Assembly: GCA_016794465.1 (NCBI GenBank)
Contig: JAEUKA010000006.1
Span: 1-47,555, forward strand
Length of the DNA: 47,555 nt
Origin: Myxococcales bacterium
Lineage (GTDB): Bacteria > Myxococcota_A > Polyangia > Palsa-1104 > JAEUJZ01
Reading direction: 5' to 3'
In this document: positions 8,455 through 16,762 of the stretch, piece after piece
How the letters are laid out: the number at the start of each line of letters is the position of its first letter
Position numbering within the stretch: position 1 is the first letter of the stretch
Translations under genes and position numbers: made by a program
The notes under the pieces: model-generated
Told to the model about the DNA's origin: nothing
Databases searched by the model: none
Seen by the model: the letters and a program-made list of their open reading frames with translations, nothing else

Positions 8455-9070
8455 TCACCCGCTCGACGCCATCCTCGGGCAGCTTCGGCGCAAACGCTGG
8501 CGCCTTGTCGGTCTTGCCGCTGTACGCGACGTTGCTCGACACCAGCGAAAACGGCATCGAATCTGTCGTCGACAGCACACCGTACGAAGCAAAGACCGTC
8601 GCGCCGATCGCCGGCTGTCCGTCGATGTACAGGTCGAACGTCACTGGCTGCTGGCTCATCCGAAACAGCAGGTTTTGAGGCACCGCTGCGCTGGTCACTC
8701 CGTCAAACGCGATCTGGTTGGTACCGGTGATCTGTGCGCTGCCGCCAGCAAATGAGCCGTCGAAGCGGGCATACGAGATCTGGCAGCTCGCCGGACACGT
8801 GATCGATCCCTCGAACTGGCGCTGGTAGGCATCGCCCTGCCACGCCAGGACCCAGTCGCCTTGGCCGTTGGTGGTGATGCCGAGTGTCGCCTGCGGCAGC
8901 TCGATGGCCGCGCCGGCGTCGATCACGTAGGACTCGTACTGGCTCGGCGGCAAGCCACCGCCACCAGTCCAGTTGCGACCACACTGACGACCGACGCAAG
9001 TAGACGACGACCACGGCCCGCACCCGGCAAGCAGGGCGAAGGCCATCGTGGCAAAAAGCTGTACTTTCAT
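8408..9070 (-). CDS. Lipoprotein of unknown function
   Basis: The product is 220 residues. A signal peptide with lipobox LLAGC places it as a lipoprotein (Cys16), and AAAGGAG lies nine to ten bases before the ATG. The mature part is Gly/Ser rich, then beta-rich (LGITTNGQGDWVLAWQGDAY, QFEGSITCPASCQISYARF), with four Cys that could pair (CVGRQC, CPASC). I do not recognise the fold. It converges on the MFS transporter and its last 47 bp overlap that gene. Confidence 0.75.
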   Translation of the reverse strand: MKVQLFATMAFALLAGCGPWSSSTCVGRQCGRNWTGGGGLPPSQYESYVIDAGAAIELPQATLGITTNGQGDWVLAWQGDAYQRQFEGSITCPASCQISYARFDGSFAGGSAQITGTNQIAFDGVTSAAVPQNLLFRMSQQPVTFDLYIDGQPAIGATVFASYGVLSTTDSMPFSLVSSNVAYSGKTDKAPAFAPKLPEDGVERVITVAAPPVSSKSEDK

Positions 9071-9245
9071 GTTGGCTGGCTCCTTTGACTGTCGGGCGCT
9101 CTGTTGCGCCAGTTTTGATTATCCGCCGAATTGGTTCGATGGAAGGACGCGGGCACCGACTTGACGGTCAGCACCGACGGTCCTCTCCCAGCGAAGACGG
9201 ACATGGGGTACACGTTATTCATGCTTCACCCACAAATAACCGCTT

Positions 9246-9251
9246 TATAAT
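9246..9251 (+). promoter_or_regulatory. Candidate -10 box (TATAAT) for the TPR/lipoprotein pair
   Basis: A perfect TATAAT lies in a locally AT-rich stretch 28 bp before the ATG at 9279. I found no convincing -35 at 16-18 bp (GCTTCA is the best). The rest of the gap 9071-9245 shows nothing else recognisable. Confidence 0.4.
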
Positions 9252-9278
9252 ATTAATAGGCTATTTTGAGGCATGGGT

Positions 9279-10082
9279 ATGGCGAGGACGCGAGTGCTAC
9301 CGAGTTGGGTGGGACTGCTTGGGATCGGCGTGGCCAGTCTGCTCCTGATTGGAGGCGAAAGTGACGCGGAAGCTCGTCGCCACAGACGCCGAGAACGCCA
9401 CGTTGACGAGTGTCGGACACCGCCCGCTGTCTCATCCGAAGACAAAGAAAAGGCGATGCGCTTTTACGACAGTGGCGTTATCTATTGGGAATCAAAGGAA
9501 TGGGACCGCGCCCGATCTGATTTTCAAAACGCATATAATCTAACCAAGCTCCCGGATTTCCTATTAAATCTTGCTCTGGTATCTGAAAAACAACGTAAGT
9601 TTAACGACTCAATCGGGTATCTGGAAGCGTATATCGACAACTGTCCCAAGGCGGCTGACTTGGACAAGGCCCGTCAGAAGGTCGACGATCTGCGCATCGC
9701 CCAGGCCATCGAGGAAGGCAAGAACCCGCCTCGGACCCTCAAAGCCTCGCTGCCACCGTGGCCCGCGATCGCTCTGATGGCGAGCGGTGCTGGCCTTTTG
9801 ATCGTCGGTGCTGGCCTTGGTGGTGGCGCCATCGCCCAGTCGAACTACGTCAGTGATCCCGTCCACCGCGCCAAGCTGTGGTCCGTCGAGCTGCAAGACG
9901 CCGAGTCGAGGGGCCTGAAGATGCAGACCGCCTCGTACACCCTCGATGCGATCGGTGTCGCCGCGCTGGCCGCCGGAGTCATCTGGACCGGAGTCTATTA
10001 CGCGCAGGGCAACACCGGCTTGTCGCTCGCCGTCGCGCCCAATCCAGGCGGGGCCGGCGCTTTCGTCCTCGGGAGGTTCTGA
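9279..10082 (+). CDS. TPR-containing membrane protein
   Basis: The product is about 267 residues. It starts with an export or anchor segment (LPSWVGLLGIGVASLLLIGG), then a TPR-like helical pair (KAMRFYDSGVIYWESKEWDRA, NLALVSEKQRKFNDSIGYL) of the kind that counts or docks partner proteins. Two later hydrophobic stretches (PAIALMASGAGLLIVGAGLGGGA and IGVAALAAGVIWTGVYYA) suggest membrane insertion at the C-terminal end. This layout recurs in myxobacterial envelope proteins without a fixed function. The second ATG (9279) is chosen because GAGG lies seven bases before it, while it is only one base from the ATG at 9273. Codons between 9430 and 9600 are noticeably AT-richer than neighbours. The stop overlaps the next gene's ATG. 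Confidence 0.7.
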   Translation: MARTRVLPSWVGLLGIGVASLLLIGGESDAEARRHRRRERHVDECRTPPAVSSEDKEKAMRFYDSGVIYWESKEWDRARSDFQNAYNLTKLPDFLLNLALVSEKQRKFNDSIGYLEAYIDNCPKAADLDKARQKVDDLRIAQAIEEGKNPPRTLKASLPPWPAIALMASGAGLLIVGAGLGGGAIAQSNYVSDPVHRAKLWSVELQDAESRGLKMQTASYTLDAIGVAALAAGVIWTGVYYAQGNTGLSLAVAPNPGGAGAFVLGRF

Positions 10083-10489
10083 TGCCAAAGTCAGCAGTCA
10101 CGCCCACCGTAGCTCGCCGTCACCATCGCTCTCGCTGGCTGAGCCCGGCCATCGTGGCGACGTGGCTCCTCGCGGCGAGCAGCTGTTACGCCCCCGACGT
10201 GACCCACCTTCTGTTTCAGTGCAGCGGCAGCGGACCGTGCCCCAGCGGCATGGAGTGCCAGTTTGGAATGTGCACCGCCCCCGGCATCGAGGCCTGCGCA
10301 AGCGGCAACGGCGTCTGGCTGACCGACGACAACTTCAAAGCACTGTGCCCCGCGCTCGCCAGCACCATGCCGTGTGACAGCAGCTACGAGCTCGATGCCA
10401 CCTGCGTCCCCGACGCTCAAGCCGTCTGCACCGATCCGGTCACTGGCAAGCCCAATCCCGACTGCTTCCGCTGCTGTCGCAAGAAGTAG
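10082..10489 (+). CDS. Small Cys-rich lipoprotein
   Basis: The product is 135 residues. The ATG overlaps the preceding TGA (TGATG), so translation is probably coupled to the TPR protein. A signal segment (SPAIVATWLLAASSC) ends in a lipobox-like Cys. The mature part has many Cys in short spacing (CSGSGPCPSGMECQFGMC, then FRCCRKK at the end), typical of disulphide-stabilised surface proteins of myxobacteria. No known domain was recognised. Confidence 0.7.
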   Translation: MPKSAVTPTVARRHHRSRWLSPAIVATWLLAASSCYAPDVTHLLFQCSGSGPCPSGMECQFGMCTAPGIEACASGNGVWLTDDNFKALCPALASTMPCDSSYELDATCVPDAQAVCTDPVTGKPNPDCFRCCRKK

Positions 10490-10492
10490 CCA

Positions 10493-10523
10493 TTGACAGC
10501 GCCACAGCCGGCCCGTCTATAGT
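10493..10523 (+). promoter_or_regulatory. holA: Sigma70-type promoter for holA
   Basis: A perfect TTGACA (10493-10498) and a TATAGT (10518-10523) are separated by 19 bp; CTATAG one base earlier gives 18. The -10 ends eight bases before the holA ATG at 10532, so transcription would begin at or next to the start codon. Confidence 0.5.
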
Positions 10524-10531
10524 CGCCGGCC

Positions 10532-11548
10532 ATGGCGACGCCGTCCTCTGCGCAAGACCCGCTCCATCCGCTGACCAGTGCGCTTGCGACCCATGCTCCA
10601 CCGCTCATCTATCTGTGCGGCAAAGAGCGCTTCTTGGTAGACCGCGCGATTGAGGCGATCAAGGCCGCTGTCCTAGAGCCAGCGACGAAAGACTTCAACT
10701 ACGATCAGCTGTTCGGCAAGGAAGCGGGGTCGGCCCAGATCCTAGCCTGCGCCAAGACGCTGCCGATGATGGCGAAGCGACGGCTGACGCTGGTCCGCGA
10801 TGCCGACGAGCTGACCGCTGACGAGCTGGCCAACCTCAGCAAGTTCATCGAGTCACCGGCCCCCGAGGCCTGCCTGTGCTTTGTGGCGGAAAAGGCCGAT
10901 CTGCGGCTGCGCTTTTTTCAGCTCTTTAAGAAGCATGGCCTGCTGCTCAAGCTCGATCCGCTCGCGGAAAAGCAGCTACCTGGCTTCATTGAGGCCGAGG
11001 CCAAGCGGCTCAAGGTCGAGCTCTCGCCGGGCACCGCCGCTCGCCTGGCCGAAGAGATCGGGCCGGACCTGGGTCAGCTCTCGGACGCGCTCGAGCGCCT
11101 GTGCTGCTATGTCCCCGTCGGCCAGCCGATTCGCGTAAGCGATGTCGAGGCAGTGGTCGTCACCACCCGTCAGCACTCGGTGTTCGAGCTGATCGACGCC
11201 GTGGGTGCCGCCGATCGGGCTGGGGCGCTGACCCTGCTCACCGAGATGCTGATGCAGCGCGAGCCGGCGCTCAAGCTGCTGGCCCTGCTCAGCCGCCATG
11301 TCATGAAGCTGTGGCAGACGGCGGATCTGCTCGCAACCGGTCGGCCATCGGCCAGTGAGATTGCCAGTCAGCTCGGCGTGATGCCGTTTGTGGCGGGCAA
11401 GCTGCTCGATCAGGCGCGGCGGCTCAAGCTGCCCAGGGTGCAGGCGATGCACGAGGCGATCTTTGTCGCCGATCGCACCCTCAAGCAGTCCAAGCTCGAC
11501 GACGAACGGATCATGGAGCAGCTGATCTTGGGACTCTGCAGCACGTAG
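10532..11548 (+). CDS. holA: DNA polymerase III delta subunit (clamp loader)
   Basis: The product is 338 residues, the usual size of the clamp-loader delta subunit, which opens the beta sliding clamp. PLIYLCGKERFLVDRAIEAI at about 24-43 is the family's start of the AAA+-like domain. KFIESPAPEACLCFVAEKAD, the Leu/Glu-rich middle part (RLAEEIGPDLGQLSDALERL) and the C-terminal collar (LLALLSRHVMKLWQTADLL) all fit. As expected for delta it lacks a functional Walker A motif. No ribosome site precedes the ATG, and the promoter lies directly upstream, suggesting a leaderless mRNA. It converges on an MDR dehydrogenase gene across a short tandem repeat. Confidence 0.9.
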   Translation: MATPSSAQDPLHPLTSALATHAPPLIYLCGKERFLVDRAIEAIKAAVLEPATKDFNYDQLFGKEAGSAQILACAKTLPMMAKRRLTLVRDADELTADELANLSKFIESPAPEACLCFVAEKADLRLRFFQLFKKHGLLLKLDPLAEKQLPGFIEAEAKRLKVELSPGTAARLAEEIGPDLGQLSDALERLCCYVPVGQPIRVSDVEAVVVTTRQHSVFELIDAVGAADRAGALTLLTEMLMQREPALKLLALLSRHVMKLWQTADLLATGRPSASEIASQLGVMPFVAGKLLDQARRLKLPRVQAMHEAIFVADRTLKQSKLDDERIMEQLILGLCST

Positions 11549-11550
11549 GC

Positions 11551-11603
11551 AGACCGGCGACACCCACCCAGGTCTGGCGACACTTCCTTAGGTCTGGCGA
11601 CAC
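11551..11603. repeat. 20-bp direct repeat, three units, between convergent genes
   Basis: AGACCGGCGACAC (11551), GGTCTGGCGACAC (11571) and GGTCTGGCGACAC (11591) recur at an exact 20-bp period and fill the whole gap between the holA stop and the stop of the convergent dehydrogenase. Function is unknown. No hairpin with a T-run is present. Confidence 0.75.
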
Positions 11604-12557
11604 CTACGCAAACTGCACGATCGGCAGCCGCAGATCCGTCTCCTGACCCGAGCGCCGCGTCGCCATCACCGCTTCGATCTCCTCGGCACGCACCGCGCGG
11701 GTGTGGCTGGCCAGGTCGAGCTGAGCCCGTCCGCACAGCGCCAGCAGCTCGGGCAGCAGGTCCGGATGCGGCGCGACCGCCAGCACCTGCGCCTGCATCG
11801 CCACCACATGCTGGAGCACCGCCACACTCACCAGCTGCGCACCGGCCTCGGGCTCGGCAACCAAGCGTCCTTCGACATCGGCACCACCCAGCGGCAGCGA
11901 GCGCTCCAGCAGCAGCACCGAGCTAGCCGGCTCTGCCATCAGCACTGCCCGGGCACGCGCGGCATCACTGCCCACCGTTTCGACGATACAGGCCCCAGCC
12001 CGTGGCAAGCCCTGCGCGTTTGCCAGCTCCGCCACCCGCTGACGAGCCGCCGCTGGATCAAGCTGGACCGCCTCTTGTGCCGAAAACCGCACCACAAACA
12101 GGCCCAGCGCTTCGGCCATCACCGCCGCAAGCTGCGCCCGAAACCCTTGTCCCAGCACCACACAGACCGTCCCCGGCGACACGCCCGCTCGCACCAGACC
12201 CGTATACGGCGTCAGCAGCGCATCGGACAGCAAGGCAAGCTGCCACAGCGTCTCCGCAGGTGGAGCCACGCGAACATAGGGCGGTGCCACGGGTAGCAGA
12301 TAGCGTGCCGGCACGACCTCGAATGGCTGCGGACGCACCGGTCGCGCTCGCCGCTGCGGACACGCCAAGACGGCGCCACGACGACAGCACGAGCACTCGC
12401 CACACGACAACACTCGCGGCAGGAGCACCGCTTGCCCGGCGAGGTGCTGCGCAGCGTCCCCGGCTTCCTCGACGATACCGACACACTCTGCGCCCGGGAA
12501 AGCCCCAAGCGCCGAGCCACAAATCCGCACCGCCACATCGCTAGCTGGAATGGTCAC
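11604..12557 (-). CDS. MDR-superfamily zinc-dependent dehydrogenase-like protein
   Basis: The medium-chain dehydrogenase fold is indicated by [17 protein letters not shown] followed by the structural-zinc loop [15 protein letters not shown] (Cys spacing 3, 3 and 8). A later region ([28 protein letters not shown]) stands where the Rossmann domain binds NAD(P). The GQGFRAQ loop departs from the usual GxGxxG, and many usual catalytic-zinc residues are not obvious, so activity is uncertain. The open frame extends to 12701, across the parA start; a GTG at 12557 (317 residues) avoids the overlap and begins near the expected domain edge, but has no strong ribosome site. An ATG at 12665 is the alternative. 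Substrate unknown. Confidence 0.6.
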   Translation of the reverse strand: MTIPASDVAVRICGSALGAFPGAECVGIVEEAGDAAQHLAGQAVLLPRVLSCGECSCCRRGAVLACPQRRARPVRPQPFEVVPARYLLPVAPPYVRVAPPAETLWQLALLSDALLTPYTGLVRAGVSPGTVCVVLGQGFRAQLAAVMAEALGLFVVRFSAQEAVQLDPAAARQRVAELANAQGLPRAGACIVETVGSDAARARAVLMAEPASSVLLLERSLPLGGADVEGRLVAEPEAGAQLVSVAVLQHVVAMQAQVLAVAPHPDLLPELLALCGRAQLDLASHTRAVRAEEIEAVMATRRSGQETDLRLPIVQFA

Positions 12558-12663
12558 GGCGGCGGAGGTTGCCAAACTGTCCCCCACATTGGCAAGGGCC
12601 ACCGGGGGATTTGTCGGCGTGCAAAAATTTGCGCCCACGGGGGCCGGGCCGTGTAATCGGCGC

Positions 12664-13647
12664 ATGTACGAAGCGTGCACGACCTGCGGAGAGCGGTTCA
12701 TTCCGCAGTATGCCTACCAAGTCGCATCCTTGCCCACCACCGCAGGCGAAGCTCCCCGTCGCCAGTACTTCTGTCAGCTGACCTGTCGTCGAGCCGCTCT
12801 CGGAGAGGTCAGCCATGCCGTCCGCCGCGCCCGTCGCATCGCCATCCTCAACCAGAAGGGCGGTACCGGCAAGACCACCACCGCCATCAACCTCGCTGCT
12901 GGCCTGGCCGAGCGTGGACTGGAGACGCTGCTGATTGACACCGATGCGCAAGGCAACGTCGGAGCCAGTCTCGGGGTCAAGGGCGAGCGCAGCCTCTATC
13001 ACGTCATCGTCGACGGCGCCGATCCAGCCGAGGTGGCCGTTCCGATCCGAGGCCGACTCGATGTCATCACCGCCGACGCGACGCTCGCCGCCGCCGAGGT
13101 CTGGCTGGCTCGTCGGGACCAAGATCGCGACCGCGTGCTCTCACAGCGCATGGGCCTGGCGCACCGTCGCTATCAGTACGTGATCCTCGACTGTGCTCCG
13201 TCGCTATCGCTGCTCAATCAAAATGCGCTGACCTATGCCGACGAAGTGCTGATTCCGGTGTCGTGTGATTACCTGTCACTCGTCGGGGTCAAGCAGGTGC
13301 TCAAGACGCTCAAAGACATCGAGCGCCACCTCGGTCACTCGGTGCGCATTGCCGGTGTGCTGCCGACGTTCTTCGACTCGCGCATCCGGCTCGCTCGCGA
13401 AGCCCTGGAGACGCTCCGTGGTCACTTCCGCGACAAGCTGATGGACCCGATCCGTCGCTCGACGCGCCTTGCCGAAGCGCCCAGTCATCGCCAGAGCATC
13501 TTCGAGTACGACGGTGAGTCCCCCGGCGCCGATGACTATCGTCGGGTCGTCGAGCGAGTCCTTGAGCGCGAGTCAGTGACCGCTGCCCCGACTGCTCGTC
13601 GCAGCGACTCAAGCTCGACCCACTTTGAGCCCGCTTCTCTGGAATAA
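12664..13647 (+). CDS. ParA/Soj-family partition ATPase with N-terminal zinc-ribbon-like extension
   Basis: The product is 327 residues. A deviant Walker A motif, KGGTGKTT at 65-72, is followed by [10 protein letters not shown] and [18 protein letters not shown], the standard ParA signature; such ATPases position chromosomes, plasmids or protein cargo by binding DNA in the ATP state. The extra first 55 residues contain two Cys pairs (Cys5/Cys8 in CTTC and Cys37/Cys41 in CQLTC), a likely zinc-binding knuckle not found in typical Soj. The ATG at 12664 starts exactly at this module; a longer frame from 12550 lacks support. A ribbon-helix-helix protein gene follows 13 bp downstream in place of parB, so the pair may be a type Ib-like partition unit. 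Confidence 0.85.
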   Translation: MYEACTTCGERFIPQYAYQVASLPTTAGEAPRRQYFCQLTCRRAALGEVSHAVRRARRIAILNQKGGTGKTTTAINLAAGLAERGLETLLIDTDAQGNVGASLGVKGERSLYHVIVDGADPAEVAVPIRGRLDVITADATLAAAEVWLARRDQDRDRVLSQRMGLAHRRYQYVILDCAPSLSLLNQNALTYADEVLIPVSCDYLSLVGVKQVLKTLKDIERHLGHSVRIAGVLPTFFDSRIRLAREALETLRGHFRDKLMDPIRRSTRLAEAPSHRQSIFEYDGESPGADDYRRVVERVLERESVTAAPTARRSDSSSTHFEPASLE

Positions 13648-13660
13648 GGAGTCCCGGCTC

Positions 13661-13999
13661 ATGAGTGCCAAACCAAGCGGCCCACGGGCGCTGCAGACCG
13701 ATCCACTGTCCGTCGACGACATCCTGGCGACCGGCTTTTATCGACCCGAGCGCGAGCCTCCTCGTGAGTCCGAGCACGAGGACGAAGCCGTCCACGAGCT
13801 TCCCGTCGGTAAGCTGCCGAAGCCGCGTCCGACTCACTACAAAGTCGTCTGCATCTCGCTGTACAACGAAGACATCGAGCGACTCGAAGGGCTGGTGCGA
13901 GAGCTCAAGCGCCAAGGCTACAGCAAGGCCAACAAGTCGCTGGTGATTCGTGCCGCCCTTGCGCAGCTCGACGTTGAAAAAGTGCCGCGCTTCCACTAG
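13661..13999 (+). CDS. Ribbon-helix-helix-like DNA-binding partner of ParA
   Basis: The product is 112 residues. AAGGAGT lies nine bases before the ATG. The first 60 residues are charged and probably disordered. The C-terminal 55 residues read as strand (HYKVVCISLY), helix (NEDIERLEGLVRELKRQG) and helix (NKSLVIRAALAQLD), the topology of ribbon-helix-helix regulators and of small centromere-binding proteins that pair with ParA. A disordered N-terminus that stimulates the ATPase would fit such partners. The assignment is by predicted topology and position only. It lies directly after parA and 15 bp before ddl. Confidence 0.6.
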   Translation: MSAKPSGPRALQTDPLSVDDILATGFYRPEREPPRESEHEDEAVHELPVGKLPKPRPTHYKVVCISLYNEDIERLEGLVRELKRQGYSKANKSLVIRAALAQLDVEKVPRFH

Positions 14000-14014
14000 C
14001 GCGCCGAGGAACAA

Positions 14015-15169
14015 GTGTCTACGCAACGCAAGCTGTACGTCGCTGTGCTCTACGGCGGTCGCTCCGGGGAACACGAAGTCTCGCTTCAGTCGGCGGCCTC
14101 GGTGCTGCGCAACCTCGATCCAGAGCGCTTTGTCGTTCTGCCGATAGCCATCGACAAGGACGGGCGCTGGCATCCGGGCGATGTCTCGCGGATCGAAAAA
14201 GGGGCGCGGCTGCTGCCGGTGTTTCGCGATCAGCCACAGGTGGTGCTGCCGCCGAATCCGCAGCCTCAGTCGGGAGCGATGCTGGTGCCGTTAGGGAATT
14301 CCGCGCTGACTGGCGCTGGGCTGCCGCTGCCGCAGATCGACGTGGTGTTTCCGGTGCTGCACGGGACGTTCTGCGAAGATGGCACGCTGCAAGGCCTGCT
14401 GGAGCTGGCGGATGTGCCGTATGTCGGCTGCGGAGTGCTGGCGTCGGCGATCGGCATGGACAAAGAGATCACCAAGCGACTTGCGGGGCTCGCTGGGATT
14501 CCGGTGGTGCCATCCCTGGTCGTACATGGTCGTACCTATGCGCACCAAGCGGCGGCCCTGCCGGGTGAGGTCGCGCGACAGCTCGGCTATCCCTGCTTCG
14601 TCAAGCCCTCGGGCTCGGGCTCCAGCGTTGGCGTCCACAAGGTCAAGCGACCCGAGGATCTCGACGCCGCCATTCGTGACGCGCTCCGCTTTGATCGCAA
14701 GGTCCTTGTCGAACAGGCCATCGACGCGCGCGAGATTGAGGTGGCGGTGCTCGAAGACCTCGATCCGACTGGCGCGCCGCTGTGCAGCATCCCCGGCGAG
14801 ATCAATCCACGCCACGAGTTCTATTCGTACCAAGCGAAGTATCTCGACGAAAACGGCGCCGAGCTGCTGGTGCCTGCGTCCCTGTCCGCCGAGCAGGCTC
14901 AGGAAGTGCGATCGCTCGCAGGGCTGGCCTTCTCGACGCTCGGCTGCGAGGGCCTGGCCCGCGTTGACTTCTTCCTCGATCGCCACAGCGGCAAGTTTTA
15001 CTTCAACGAGGTCAACACGCTCCCCGGCTTCACGTCGGTGAGCATGTATCCCAAGCTGTGGGAGGCCTCGGGGATTCCCTATCAAGAGCTGCTCAGCCGG
15101 CTGATCGATCTGGCGCTTCACCGAGCCGCTGAGAAGAAGACGCTGCTTCACGACTTCCAGTCGCTGTAG
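14015..15169 (+). CDS. ddl: D-alanine--D-alanine ligase
   Basis: The product is 384 residues. It joins two D-Ala using ATP to give the dipeptide end of the peptidoglycan precursor. The start VAVLYGGRSGEHEVSLQSAASV is the family's N-terminal signature. PVLHGTFCEDGTLQGLLEL, the ATP-grasp region (YPCFVKPSGSGSSVGVHKV) and the metal-site end (GLARVDFFLDRHSGKFYFNE followed by VNTLPGFTSVSMYPKLW) are all intact. The start is GTG, with GAGGA five bases before it. The gene may be co-transcribed with the partition pair upstream. Confidence 0.92.
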   Translation: MSTQRKLYVAVLYGGRSGEHEVSLQSAASVLRNLDPERFVVLPIAIDKDGRWHPGDVSRIEKGARLLPVFRDQPQVVLPPNPQPQSGAMLVPLGNSALTGAGLPLPQIDVVFPVLHGTFCEDGTLQGLLELADVPYVGCGVLASAIGMDKEITKRLAGLAGIPVVPSLVVHGRTYAHQAAALPGEVARQLGYPCFVKPSGSGSSVGVHKVKRPEDLDAAIRDALRFDRKVLVEQAIDAREIEVAVLEDLDPTGAPLCSIPGEINPRHEFYSYQAKYLDENGAELLVPASLSAEQAQEVRSLAGLAFSTLGCEGLARVDFFLDRHSGKFYFNEVNTLPGFTSVSMYPKLWEASGIPYQELLSRLIDLALHRAAEKKTLLHDFQSL

Positions 15170-15279
15170 TGCTCTTTTTGGGAATCTACACAGCTGCCGT
15201 CGTCGATCTATTACGCTAGCGACAGTCCCACCTCATTTGACAAGACCTGCCGCGACTCGAAAAATGAGCTGCGAGGCTG

Positions 15280-15873
15280 ATGGGTGCCGCGATGGCAGAT
15301 GTAGAGGGTTCGAGAAAGCAGAAGTGCCCGGATGGGACGCCGTGTGAAGCGGAGGCGCTGACTTCGATCACCACATCGGGAAAGCCCAGCTCGTCACGCC
15401 GACGGAAACCGGAAAAGAGCGACAAGCTGATCACGCTCAAGGCGATGGTGGACGGGGCAGGAACAACGCCTCGGGCGGTGCGCCTGTATGAGGCCGAGAA
15501 GCTGATCGCGGCAGCCCAGCGCTCGATCGGTGGTCACCGCCTGTTCGACGCCGCAGAGCTCGACAAGCTGCGGCTGATCATTGACCTTCGCGCGTGCGGC
15601 TTTTCGATCGAAGAGATTCGGGAGCTGCTGGCCGCCCGGCAGACCAGTCCCTCGAAGGAATCGGCCCTGGCCCTGCAAGCGCTGCTCACCCGTCACATCG
15701 CCAGCCTGCGCCGCAAGCTCAGTCTCATCACGGAGCTGGGCCGAGAGTTCCAGAGCGCAGTCGTCACCCTCGATCAGTGCGCAACCTGTGACGACCCACG
15801 CGGCAAAGAGGCCTGTGCCTCGTGCGATGTCCTGCTCGGCGAAAACACCCCGCGCTGCATCCGCTTCCTGTAA
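15280..15873 (+). CDS. MerR-family regulator with C-terminal cysteine cluster
   Basis: The product is 197 residues. The MerR winged helix sits unusually late, at about 48-115 (TTPRAVRLYEAEKLI, GGHRLFDAAELDKLRLIIDL, then RACGFSIEEIRELL), after a charged, probably disordered tail of 45 residues. A dimerisation helix follows (LLTRHIASLRRKLSLI). The C-terminus has five Cys in a tight arrangement (CATC, then CASC about 14 residues on, then a final Cys), which could bind a metal or Fe-S cluster or act as a redox sensor. That is inference; the spacing is not that of SoxR. A weak GAGG precedes the ATG at 15280; 15292 is an alternative start. Confidence 0.75.
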   Translation: MGAAMADVEGSRKQKCPDGTPCEAEALTSITTSGKPSSSRRRKPEKSDKLITLKAMVDGAGTTPRAVRLYEAEKLIAAAQRSIGGHRLFDAAELDKLRLIIDLRACGFSIEEIRELLAARQTSPSKESALALQALLTRHIASLRRKLSLITELGREFQSAVVTLDQCATCDDPRGKEACASCDVLLGENTPRCIRFL

Positions 15874-15909
15874 CGCTCGACCGCCCGCCAACCAGCCCCA
15901 CCGACAGCG

Positions 15910-16758
15910 CTACGGCAGCGACTGCTCCTCGGGAATCGTCACCATCTCGATAAACCGGGGATGAGCGCGCAGGCGATCGAAGTCGCTCATTCGGTACATC
16001 GACGCCCGCAGCGAGCTGCCTTCGCGCGCGCCGTGCTGCCAAGTGTCCCGTCGCGCCGCTTCCAGCAAACGGAGCACCGCCGCGCGAGTCTCTCCGATCG
16101 CCAAGTAGTAATAGATCACCGCCAGATCGAGCCCGTCGCCTTGCAGCTCACTCGGCGGTAGCTTGGCGAACTCGATCCGGGCCTCGGTCCGCTCGCCGCG
16201 CTCAGCCAGCATCGCAGCCATGCCCAGCTGCACCTCGCGGTTGAAGCGACTGCGCTGAACCATTGCCTCGCGATAGGCGAGCAGCACCCGCTCTGCAAAC
16301 GCCACGTCGAGCTGACCGGTGAAGCCCCGGATCGCCAAAAACACGTTGTGGAGCAGCATCGCCCGCAGCTGCACCGCCGCCGCCTGCTCGCCCCCGCGAT
16401 CGGCCCGCAGCTTGAGCTGATCTTCGATCAGTAGCAGCTGCTGAAGCTGTCCCTCGACATAGGCAATGCGCACAAAGTGCCGTTTCGGCAGCGGCCCCCG
16501 CAGCGGTCCATGGAGCAGCTCTCGATACGCCAGCGCCCGCGCCTTGCGGATGAGCTGTAGCGCCTCACGCAGGTTGTAGCGACGCGTCTCTTGAATGCCG
16601 CCGCCATACAGTCGCCGGATCTCGCCTTCTAGACCCGCTTCCAGCTGGCTATCGGCCATCGCAGCCGTAACTTCGACCAGGCGATCCGTCGTGACGATCA
16701 CGGCCGGCGTCGCCACCAAGAGCAGTGCGCCGAAGAGGCTGCCGCCAAAGAGTGCCAC
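15910..16758 (-). CDS. Membrane-anchored helical-repeat protein
   Basis: The product is 282 residues, unrecognised family. A single N-terminal membrane segment (FGGSLFGALLLVATPAVIVTT) is followed by a helix-rich domain with TPR-like alternation (LREALQLIRKARALAYREL, VIYYYLAIGETRAAVLRLLEAA) and ends MYRMSDFDRLRAHPRFIEM, a stretch often seen after TPRs. The GTG at 16758 is preferred because GGAGG lies about ten bases before it inside the upstream gene's end. The stop of the nitrilase gene is only four bases away, so the two are an operon. Confidence 0.65.
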   Translation of the reverse strand: MALFGGSLFGALLLVATPAVIVTTDRLVEVTAAMADSQLEAGLEGEIRRLYGGGIQETRRYNLREALQLIRKARALAYRELLHGPLRGPLPKRHFVRIAYVEGQLQQLLLIEDQLKLRADRGGEQAAAVQLRAMLLHNVFLAIRGFTGQLDVAFAERVLLAYREAMVQRSRFNREVQLGMAAMLAERGERTEARIEFAKLPPSELQGDGLDLAVIYYYLAIGETRAAVLRLLEAARRDTWQHGAREGSSLRASMYRMSDFDRLRAHPRFIEMVTIPEEQSLP

Positions 16759-16762
16759 CCGG

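Noticed and set aside
12664..13999. Toxin-antitoxin reading of the ParA/ribbon-helix-helix pair
   Set aside because: The first gene has a complete ParA ATPase signature, not a toxin fold; partition is a better fit.
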